DNA of 12,311 nt from Holophagaceae bacterium UBA1801 (GTDB lineage: Bacteria; Acidobacteriota; Holophagae; Holophagales; Holophagaceae). The notes under the pieces are model-generated. The model saw only the letters and a list, made by a program, of their open reading frames with translations, did no database searches and had not been told where the DNA came from. Shown here in pieces: positions 7,065 through 12,311 of this stretch. How positions within the stretch are numbered: the first letter of the stretch is position 1; each line of letters opens with the position of its first letter. Location of the stretch: the NCBI GenBank assembly GCA_002319925.1, contig DCFP01000020.1, positions 17,778 to 30,088 on the forward strand, in the 5' to 3' direction. The translations under genes and the position numbers were made by a program.

Positions 7065-8180
7065 ATGTCGTCCAACCTGCCTCTGCCCCAGCTGAGGGCC
7101 ATTGCAAGCAGTTTCGCGATCCTCGGGAATTTCCTCGGAGCGCAACCCTACGGCAACGGGCACATCAACGACACCTTTGCCGCCATTTTCGATCAGGGTG
7201 GCGTGCGCGTGCGCTACATCCTCCAGCGCATCAACGACCGGATCTTCCGGGAGCCCGTGAAGCTCGTGGAGAACATCGCCCACGTGACGAACCACATCCG
7301 CGGCAAGGTTGAGGCCTTGGGCGCGCCCGAAACGAGCCGGCGCGTGCTGACCTTGGTCCAGACATGGCATGGGGAGAACTATCACCAGGATTCCGACGGG
7401 CATATCTGGCGCTGCTATGTGTTCGTGGAGGGGGCCCGGAGCTACGACATCATCGAGACCACCGATCAGGCTTTCCAGGCGGCCAAGGCCTTCGGTGAAT
7501 TCCAGCGGCATCTGATGGACTATTCGGGTCCCCGCCTGTTCGAAACCATTCCCCGCTTCCATCACACGCCCAGCCGTCTCGAGAACCTGAAGCGCGCCAT
7601 CGAAGCCGATGTCCGCAATCGCGCTTCGCAGGTGAAGGCAGAAATCGCCTGCGCCCTATCCATGGAGCCCCTGGCACACAGCCTGCTGTCGCTGGTGGAG
7701 CGCGGCGAGATCCCCGAACGGATCACGCACAACGACACGAAACTGAACAACATCCTGCTCGACGACATCAGTGGCGAGGGCATGTGCGTCCTGGATCTGG
7801 ACACGGTCATGCCCGGCCTCAGCCTCTACGATTTCGGCGACATGGTGCGGACCGTCACTAATCCTGTCGCCGAGGATGAACCGGACGCGAGCAAGGTGCA
7901 GGTCCAGGTGCCGATGTTCCAGGCCATCGCCAAGGGCTACCTCGAAGGCACGGGCGGCGCGCTGTTACCGGCGGAGCGGGAGCGGCTCGTGGTCGCGGGC
8001 AAGCTGCTCACCTACGAGTGCGGCATGCGATTCCTCACGGATTTCCTTGAAGGGGACCACTACTTCAACATCCGCCGCGAAAACCACAACCTGGATCGCT
8101 GCCGCACGCAGTTCGCGCTTGTCCGTTCCCTGGAGGAGAATGAAGAACGCCTGATGGCCTTTATTCAGACACTGCAATAG
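7065..8180 (+). CDS. Phosphotransferase-family sugar kinase, N-acetylhexosamine 1-kinase-like
   Basis: A 371-residue member of the aminoglycoside/choline kinase-like fold. The ATP lobe includes YGNGHINDTF (29-38) and YILQRIN (51-57). The catalytic loop is HNDTKLNNILLD (222-233, base D224), and the metal site is LDLDTVMPGLSLYDFGD (243-259). HNDTKLNN with DLDTVMPG is the pattern I associate with NahK (LnpB), which phosphorylates GlcNAc/GalNAc on the anomeric carbon. AmgK of peptidoglycan recycling does similar chemistry but has a different catalytic-loop sequence. GGAG (7055-7058) stands 6 nt before ATG 7065, which is why the longer in-frame opening from 6963 (inside the previous gene) was rejected. 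It is last in its unit and converges with the permease operon across a hairpin repeat. Fold is secure; the substrate is inferred from motifs and neighbours. Confidence 0.85.
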   Translation: MSSNLPLPQLRAIASSFAILGNFLGAQPYGNGHINDTFAAIFDQGGVRVRYILQRINDRIFREPVKLVENIAHVTNHIRGKVEALGAPETSRRVLTLVQTWHGENYHQDSDGHIWRCYVFVEGARSYDIIETTDQAFQAAKAFGEFQRHLMDYSGPRLFETIPRFHHTPSRLENLKRAIEADVRNRASQVKAEIACALSMEPLAHSLLSLVERGEIPERITHNDTKLNNILLDDISGEGMCVLDLDTVMPGLSLYDFGDMVRTVTNPVAEDEPDASKVQVQVPMFQAIAKGYLEGTGGALLPAERERLVVAGKLLTYECGMRFLTDFLEGDHYFNIRRENHNLDRCRTQFALVRSLEENEERLMAFIQTLQ

Positions 8181-8210
8181 AACTGAATCTGTTTTGAATT
8201 CCAAAGAAAA

Positions 8211-8285
8211 GAATCACTGCCAAGACACCAAGAAAAGATATAAAACCCATTCTGTTCCTTTTTCTGGTGCCTTGGTGGTGAATTC
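8211..8285. repeat. Imperfect hairpin of CCAAG-type intergenic repeat between convergent genes
   Basis: The left arm (8211-8236) contains CCAAGACACCAAG. The right arm (8259-8285) is its imperfect complement, containing GGTGCCTTGGTGG. About 26-bp arms with several mismatches enclose a 22-nt AT-rich loop. It fills most of the 129-bp gap between the kinase gene and the oppositely oriented permease gene. Placement suggests bidirectional 3'-end formation or mRNA protection, though no T-tract follows. Tandem CCAAG/CACCAAG hairpins of this kind look to me like dispersed intergenic repeats in GC-rich genomes, a recollection not checked here. Confidence 0.6.
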
Positions 8286-8309
8286 ACCGACGGTAATTCG
8301 GTAGGTGTT

Positions 8310-9167
8310 CTACTTCACCGCCCCCAGCGCGAGGCCCTTCACTAGGTAGCGCTGCAGCCATGCGAACAGCACTGAGACGGGCAACGTCGCGAGCAGCGTG
8401 GCGGCCATCACCTGGTGCCATTCCACGGTGTAGCGGCCCGCGACCAGGTCCGTGATCTGAACCGTGAGGGTCTTGTTGGCGTCGGAGCGGATCAAGGTAT
8501 AGACCACGGCGAATTCGTTCCAGGCGTTGATGAACGTGAAGATGGCCGTCACGGTCATGGCCGGCACCGCCAGCGGCAGGAAGACCTTCCACACGGCGCG
8601 GGCACGGCCGCAGCCTTCGAGCCAGGCGGACTCTTCGAGATCCTTCGGGATCGTCGCGAAGTACGAGGACATCATCCAGACGGCGAAGGCGATGTTGAAG
8701 GCGCCGTAGGCCACGATAACGCTGATGTGCTTGTCCACGAGGTTGCCTTCGCCCCAGTGGATCATCGCTGCCAGACGGAACAAGCCGATCACGAGCAGGA
8801 TGGGCGAGAGCATCTGGGTCACCAGCAGGAACTGCCGGTAAAGCCCCTTGCCCTGGAAGGGAAAGCGCGCCATGGCGTAGGCCGCGGGAATGCTCACGGC
8901 GATCGCTAGGATCGTGGAGCTGATGCTCACGTAGAGGCTGTTCTTGAGGGCCACACCGAACTTGGTGGCCTCCCACATGTCCGTGAAGTTGGCCCAGCGA
9001 TAGGTAGTGGGCAGCCAGCGGGCGGGATAGACGAACACCTCCTCCGACGGCTTGACTGCCGTGAGGAACATCACGGCGAAGGGAAACAGGACGACCACCA
9101 CCAGTGGCAGAAGCACGAGCCAGCAGATGATGCTGCGGCGCAGTTTGCTGCGGTCTATGCGCATCAT
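8310..9167 (-). CDS. Carbohydrate ABC transporter permease, MalG-like
   Basis: A 285-residue inner-membrane subunit of a CUT1 sugar importer. It has roughly six hydrophobic segments (about 14-37, 75-97, 112-133, 147-170, 198-220 and 252-272). The cytoplasmic EAA loop that docks on the ATPase reads EESAWLEGCGRARAVWKVFLPLAVP (178-202). The C-terminus YLVKGLALGAVK is typical of MalG-type subunits (consensus near GLTAGAVKG). It is last in the operon. Two adjacent ATGs are possible: 9167, overlapping the previous TGA as ATGA, or 9164. The SD GGGAGGG is 3 nt from the first and 6 nt from the second, so 9164 may be used and the first methionine omitted. The transported sugar cannot be told from sequence; the neighbours suggest an amino sugar or an oligosaccharide containing it. 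Confidence 0.92.
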   Translation of the reverse strand: MMRIDRSKLRRSIICWLVLLPLVVVVLFPFAVMFLTAVKPSEEVFVYPARWLPTTYRWANFTDMWEATKFGVALKNSLYVSISSTILAIAVSIPAAYAMARFPFQGKGLYRQFLLVTQMLSPILLVIGLFRLAAMIHWGEGNLVDKHISVIVAYGAFNIAFAVWMMSSYFATIPKDLEESAWLEGCGRARAVWKVFLPLAVPAMTVTAIFTFINAWNEFAVVYTLIRSDANKTLTVQITDLVAGRYTVEWHQVMAATLLATLPVSVLFAWLQRYLVKGLALGAVK

Positions 9168-10051
9168 GATCCCTCCCCTTCCTTGGGCTGGATTCGGAGA
9201 TAGAGCAGGGTAAAGCAGAACAGCATGGTGAGCATCACCAGGGAGATGGCCGCGGCCTCGCCGGGTTTGCCCAGCCGGAAGCCCCGTTCATACAGGTAGG
9301 TCACCAGGATGTGCGTCGAATTGCTCGGCCCGCCCTGGGTCATGACCCAGATGATGGGGAAGGAATTGAACACGTATATCACGTTCAGCACGATGGCCAT
9401 GTTGATGAAGGGGCGCAGCAGCGGCAGCGTCAACTTCCGGAACTGCTGCCACGCGGTAGCGCCGTCCATGCGCGCCGCCTCGTAGATGTCGCCGGGGACC
9501 GACGAAAGCCCGCCCAGGAAGATCGTGACGGTGAACGGCACCGAAACCAGGACGCCCACCAGGATTTCCACGGGGAAGGCCCAGTTGGAAGTGGCGAGCC
9601 AATGGATCGGTGAACTGATGACACCCAGTCTCTGGAGGGTCACGTTCACCATGCCGTACTCGTCGTTGAACGCCCAACGCCACACGATGGCAGTCATGGT
9701 CAGGGACACGGACCAGGGCAACATCACGATGGTCCTGGCCACGCCACGGCCATAGAAATCCTGATGAAGAATGAGTGCAACTGGCACGGAAACAAGCACG
9801 GTTCCGCCCACCACGCCCAGGGTCCACCACAAGGTGCGCCAGAGCGAGGCCATGAAGACCGGGTCCGCCATGACCTTGCGGAAGTTGTCGAGCCCGCAGA
9901 AGTCCTTGATGAGCCCGAACCGGGAAACTTCGTGCAACGACTGGAACACGATGTTGTAGAGCGGATAGCCGATGATGAACAGCGCCAGCGCGAGGCTGGG
10001 CACGATCAAGAGCCAGGGGGTCAGGGGTCGTCCGGATGCTGTGCGAGCCAT
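9164..10051 (-). CDS. Carbohydrate ABC transporter permease, MalF-like
   Basis: A 295-residue CUT1 permease. The first membrane segment, WLLIVPSLALALFIIGYPL, is at 13-31; further segments are near 73-97, 108-128, 158-180, 213-237 and 268-286. The EAA loop is EAARMDGATAWQQFRKLTLP (191-210), with the conserved Gly following the Asp; it contacts the ATPase. VMTQGGPSNSTHILVTYLY (236-254) is the usual MalF-type periplasmic/TM6 region. It forms a heterodimer with the next gene's product, which overlaps it by 4 bp. The SD is weak: AAAGG about 10 nt before the ATG. A 76-bp hairpin lies between it and the upstream binding-protein gene, so expression is probably lower than that of the binding protein, as in E. 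coli malE/malF. Confidence 0.92.
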   Translation of the reverse strand: MARTASGRPLTPWLLIVPSLALALFIIGYPLYNIVFQSLHEVSRFGLIKDFCGLDNFRKVMADPVFMASLWRTLWWTLGVVGGTVLVSVPVALILHQDFYGRGVARTIVMLPWSVSLTMTAIVWRWAFNDEYGMVNVTLQRLGVISSPIHWLATSNWAFPVEILVGVLVSVPFTVTIFLGGLSSVPGDIYEAARMDGATAWQQFRKLTLPLLRPFINMAIVLNVIYVFNSFPIIWVMTQGGPSNSTHILVTYLYERGFRLGKPGEAAAISLVMLTMLFCFTLLYLRIQPKEGEGS

Positions 10052-10078
10052 GCTACCGATGCCTTTGTTGTTTTTCTA

Positions 10079-10154
10079 TTTTATCCCCATCATCCCCTGC
10101 ATCACTGGCTTCAGAGATTTTTAGCCACCGATGCAGGGGATGAAGGGGATAAAA
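10079..10154. repeat. Long near-perfect hairpin between binding-protein and permease genes
   Basis: The 32-nt arms 10079-10110 and 10123-10154 are complementary at 29 of 32 positions, around a 12-nt loop (10111-10122). The outer 25 bp contain only one mismatch. The arms carry the repeated unit ATCCCC/TCATCCCC. The hairpin occupies over half of the 140-bp gap inside a single minus-strand operon. Its position matches that of REP elements in the E. coli malE-malF gap, which stabilise the upstream mRNA. It is too long and too purine/pyrimidine-patterned to be a simple terminator, and no uridine run follows the stem. A dispersed REP- or MITE-like origin is likely but not shown. Confidence 0.85.
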
Positions 10155-10191
10155 CGCGTTCAGCCTAAATCAGGAATCCTAACTATCCCGG

Positions 10192-11421
10192 CTACTGTCC
10201 CAGGGCCTTGTCGGCCTGCTCGGCAGCAACCTTGAGGGCATCGGCGGGCTTGGCCTTGCCGAGGTAGATCGCCTGCATGGCGTCGCTCACAGCCTTGGCG
10301 GTGTCTTCCCAGCCCGTGACGGTGGGGGCGAAACGCGCGGTGGGCAGCAGGTTCACGAAGGCCTTGATGTCGGGATCATTGAAGGCCGGAGCGGCGGCTT
10401 CTTCCTTGGTCGTGGGCAGGAAGCCCTCGCCGCTGGTGAAGGCCACGCGCGGATCCTTGGTGAAGAGGAAGTCCAGGAACTTCCAGGCGGTCTTCTTCAC
10501 CTTGGAATTCTTGAACATGACCATGGAGTCGGTCACGGCGTAGGTGGCGCTGGTGGTGCCTTTGGGCACAGGAGCGATGCCGTACTTGAGGTTCGGAGCT
10601 TCCTTCTTGATCTGGCCGATGAGGAAGGGGGCCGTGATCATCATGCCGACGCGTCCCTGCTTGAAGAGGTTCTGCACATCCTCGCGGCTGTAGTTGGTGA
10701 CGCCAGGCTGGGTCAGGCCCTGATCGATCATGGACTTGTAGAGGGTCGCGGCCTTGATGCCAGCGGGGGAGTTGAAGGCGGCCTTGCCGTTCTTGCCGAC
10801 CACTTCGCCGCCGTTCGTCCAGAGGCCGTAGTACCAGTAAACGTCGGTCTCGATCTCCTTGCCCTGAAGGCCGAAGCCATAACTGCCGGAAGCCTTGATC
10901 TTCTTCGAGGCCGCGATCACGTCATCCCAGGTCTTGGGACCATTGGGGAAGCCGGCTTTGGTCAGCATCTCCTTGTTGTAGTAAAGACCGCGGGCGGAAG
11001 CGGCGATGGGCAGACCGTAGGTCTTGCCGCTGATCTGGCCCGGAGCCAGGAAGGCGCCGATGAAACGGTTCTTGAAGGCAGGATTCATGTAGCCGTCGAG
11101 AGGCTCGGCCATGTCGTCCTTCACGAAGTCCAGGAGCCAGCGGGTGCCGATGATCGCGAGATCGGCATTGGTTCCGCCGGAGATGTCCGTCTGCAACTTC
11201 TGCAGGAGGGTATCCCAATTGACCACTTCAATCTTGATGGAGTCCCCAGGATTGGCCTTCTCATAGGCATCGGCCATCTGCTGGAAGTACGGACCGGTCT
11301 TGTCGCTGTAATAGGCCACGGTCACTCGGACCGTCTCGGCCTGGGCCGTGATTCCAGTGAGACCAATCGCGGTGAGCGCGATGGCTGCCCGGGTCAGGCG
11401 TTGTGTAAGGCGTACCTGCAT
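10192..11421 (-). CDS. Extracellular sugar-binding protein of ABC importer (family 1)
   Basis: A 409-residue periplasmic solute-binding protein that delivers sugar to the adjacent permeases. The N-terminus MQVRLTQRLTR is followed by a hydrophobic stretch and AQA, with predicted Sec cleavage after A28. There is no lipobox cysteine, so a soluble periplasmic protein is expected. The mature part has the family-1 course: WDTLLQKLQTDISGG with DLAIIGT (about 69-93), YGLPIAASARGLYYNKEML (135-153), TWDDVIAASKKIK, then aromatic residues YWYYGLWTNGG that may form the sugar site, and GRVGMMITAPF (258-268). AGGAGG (11427-11432) stands 5 nt from the ATG. It is first in the transport operon, behind a sigma70-like promoter with tandem leader repeats. 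Ligand unknown; context favours GlcNAc-containing sugars. Confidence 0.92.
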   Translation of the reverse strand: MQVRLTQRLTRAAIALTAIGLTGITAQAETVRVTVAYYSDKTGPYFQQMADAYEKANPGDSIKIEVVNWDTLLQKLQTDISGGTNADLAIIGTRWLLDFVKDDMAEPLDGYMNPAFKNRFIGAFLAPGQISGKTYGLPIAASARGLYYNKEMLTKAGFPNGPKTWDDVIAASKKIKASGSYGFGLQGKEIETDVYWYYGLWTNGGEVVGKNGKAAFNSPAGIKAATLYKSMIDQGLTQPGVTNYSREDVQNLFKQGRVGMMITAPFLIGQIKKEAPNLKYGIAPVPKGTTSATYAVTDSMVMFKNSKVKKTAWKFLDFLFTKDPRVAFTSGEGFLPTTKEEAAAPAFNDPDIKAFVNLLPTARFAPTVTGWEDTAKAVSDAMQAIYLGKAKPADALKVAAEQADKALGQ

Positions 11422-11427
11422 GGCTTC

Positions 11428-11471
11428 CTCCTGAGTGGTTTTTGAGTGGTTTTATGGTGGTTCTTGAGTGG
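11428..11471 (-). repeat. Four 11-bp tandem repeats forming the binding-protein gene leader
   Basis: On the transcribed (minus) strand four consecutive 11-mers begin with CCAC: CCACTCAAGAA, CCACCATAAAA, CCACTCAAAAA and CCACTCAGGAG. They occupy 11461-11471, 11450-11460, 11439-11449 and 11428-11438. Three share CCACTCA, and the last contains most of the SD. They start at about the expected transcription start and run into the ribosome-binding site, so they make up nearly the whole 5' untranslated leader. Confidence 0.8.
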
Positions 11472-11476
11472 CTTTC

Positions 11477-11505
11477 AAGGTAGTCTACCCAAAACGAAGT
11501 GTCAA
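11477..11505 (-). promoter_or_regulatory. Sigma70-like promoter of the binding-protein operon
   Basis: On the minus strand TTGACA (11500-11505) is a consensus -35 hexamer. It is followed after exactly 17 bp by TACCTT (11477-11482), a fair -10 matching the conserved TA and final T. Transcription would begin near 11470, about 50 nt before the ATG. This is the clearest promoter in the window and fits high expression of a binding protein. Confidence 0.65.
11479..11489. promoter_or_regulatory. Perfect palindrome within the promoter spacer (candidate operator)
   Basis: GGTAG and CTACC flank a single central base, GGTAGTCTACC on the plus strand. It overlaps the -10 hexamer and the adjoining spacer of the binding-protein promoter, an ideal place for repression by a dimeric regulator. 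The outer GGT/ACC resembles the TGGT/ACCA arms of DasR-type GntR operators, but the spacing differs by one base. No regulator gene is in the window. Confidence 0.4.
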
Positions 11506-11773
11506 CGACCAATCTGCAGGAACTTTTCACCTACCCACGGCTTCTCCTGCATGATGTGTAAAAGCTGAAAAGATGGTTGTTGATAAATACATTCTGGAAC
11601 AGCTTTCCGCCCTATCCCCTGCGGGGTAGCATCAGCGAAAAGATCACGCCATGGGGCGCATACCACTTGAGCAGGCACCTTTACATCGTCGTCCGTGCAT
11701 AGGGTGACGGCGCATACAAATCAGGGAATGTGGACAAGGCAATACTCAACGAATTCATGTCGAGAGGATGAAC
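11506..11773. other. Non-coding gap upstream of binding-protein promoter and ATPase gene
   Basis: With the promoter and leader this makes a 352-bp divergent gap. A 7-bp perfect inverted repeat, TGCAGGA (11515-11521) and TCCTGCA (11545-11551), lies just upstream of the -35 with centres 30 bp apart, suitable for an activator. A hairpin with a 7-bp stem, one bulge and a 3-nt loop sits at 11612-11629. A minus-strand TGGTAT occurs at 11660-11665. On the minus strand a short frame from GTG 11530 reads LVVDTSFWVDYLE, like the start of a PIN-domain protein, then runs out of frame into the binding-protein gene. No convincing promoter for the ATPase gene was found. No complete gene is seen here. Confidence 0.5.
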
Positions 11774-12311
11774 ATGGCCGCAGTGCAACTCGTCGGGATC
11801 TTCAAGCGCTTCGGAGACGTGCAGGTGGTGCATGGCATCGATCTCGAGATCGAGGATGGAGAATTCGTGGTCCTGGTTGGCCCCAGCGGTTGCGGCAAGA
11901 CCACGGTGATGCGGATGGTGGCCGGACTGGAAGAGATCAGTGGTGGCGAGCTGATGATCAACGGCAAGCGAGCCAATCAGCTACCACCTCAGAAGCGCAA
12001 CATCGCGATGGTCTTCCAGAGCTACGCGCTTTATCCGCACTTGTCGGTGTACGAGAACATCGCCTTCGGGCCTCGCCTGCGGAATGAGCCGGAATCCGAA
12101 TTCGGCCCGAGGATCGAGGCCGTGGCGAAGATGCTGAACCTGACACCCTATCTGAAGCGCTTGCCCCGCGCGCTGTCAGGTGGCCAGAGGCAGCGCGTCG
12201 CCATCGCTCGCGCACTCCTTCGGAACCCGCGAATTCTCATACTCGACGAGGCAACCTCCTCGCTCGACTCCGCGGCTGAGAGAGTGGTCCAGGACGCCCT
12301 CGAGCGGCTCA
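11774..12311 (+). CDS. ABC transporter ATPase, 3' end missing; MalK-like start, exporter-like Walker B
   Basis: The first 179 residues of an ABC nucleotide-binding protein, open to the window end. Walker A is GPSGCGKT (36-43), the Q-loop AMVFQSYALYPHLSVYENI has Q82, and the signature is LSGGQRQR (134-141). Up to there it reads as a CUT1 importer ATPase (MalK/UgpC/MsiK type), a fitting partner for the divergent permease operon, which lacks its own ATPase. After the signature, importers read about LFDEPLSNLDAKLR; this protein reads ILILDEATSSLDSAAERVVQDALERL (154-179), the form found in MsbA/type-IV exporter domains. It may be a true mosaic or an assembly join. Start 11774 has AGAGG about 6 nt upstream; ATG 11768, two codons earlier, touches that SD. 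The ABC fold is certain; the protein's identity past residue 150 is not. Confidence 0.8.
   Translation, partial: MAAVQLVGIFKRFGDVQVVHGIDLEIEDGEFVVLVGPSGCGKTTVMRMVAGLEEISGGELMINGKRANQLPPQKRNIAMVFQSYALYPHLSVYENIAFGPRLRNEPESEFGPRIEAVAKMLNLTPYLKRLPRALSGGQRQRVAIARALLRNPRILILDEATSSLDSAAERVVQDALERL

Noticed and set aside
8287..8305. Small inverted repeat around ACCGA and TCGGT just after the permease stop
   Set aside because: A stem of only about five pairs with no T-tract; too weak to call a terminator.
10079..10154. Rho-independent terminator interpretation of the long hairpin
   Set aside because: No uridine run follows on the transcribed strand, the stem is far longer than usual, and the downstream permease gene would otherwise lack a promoter.
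11695..12087. 130-codon frame overlapping the start of the ATPase gene
   Set aside because: It is a shifted frame of the ATPase coding sequence. The real frame has Walker A, Q-loop and signature.
1..12311. tRNA or rRNA genes, CRISPR arrays, insertion sequences
   Set aside because: No regularly spaced repeat-spacer pattern, no cloverleaf sequence, and no transposase motif was found on either strand.

Overview
The window comes from a GC-rich Gram-negative bacterium. The substrate-binding protein has a Sec signal peptide with an AxA-type cleavage site and no lipobox, which fits a periplasm. Genes are tightly packed with ATGA overlaps and strong Shine-Dalgarno (SD) sites. Gene content and base composition would fit a Holophaga/Geothrix-type acidobacterium, but this is an impression and no marker in the window fixes the taxon.

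Left edge (1-2827): the 3' half of cysS (+) converges with a two-gene minus-strand unit, a ROK-family sugar kinase-like protein followed by cutC, joined by an ATGA overlap. A 178-bp divergent control region (2828-3005) separates this unit from a plus-strand series running to 8180.

Plus-strand series (3006-8180): nagA (GlcNAc-6-phosphate deacetylase) overlaps a SIS-domain GlcN-6-phosphate deaminase of the NagB-II type, which probably starts at TTG. After about 100 bp comes a tight three-gene unit: an extended-SDR sugar-nucleotide epimerase, a sugar-phosphate nucleotidyltransferase, and a phosphotransferase resembling N-acetylhexosamine 1-kinase (NahK). Together with the divergent ROK protein this suggests two routes for amino sugar. 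One is catabolic: C6 phosphorylation, deacetylation and deamination to fructose-6-P. The other goes by anomeric phosphorylation to a nucleotide sugar and epimerisation. The chemistry of the second route is inferred.

Transport region (8310-11421, minus strand): a carbohydrate ABC importer of the CUT1 type is encoded as binding protein, then MalF-like permease, then MalG-like permease. Two different long hairpin repeats bracket the permease pair: a 32-bp-arm hairpin between the binding-protein and permease genes, and a degenerate CCAAG-type hairpin at the 3' end. The binding-protein gene has a recognisable sigma70-like promoter with a palindrome in its spacer. Its leader consists of four 11-bp tandem repeats, the last of which contains the SD.

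Right edge (11774-12311): a divergent, incomplete ABC ATPase gene. It begins like a MalK/MsiK importer ATPase but after the LSGGQRQR signature continues with Walker B and D-loop residues typical of exporter ATPases. It is either a mosaic gene or an assembly join at the conserved signature. No RNA genes, CRISPR arrays or insertion sequences were recognised.
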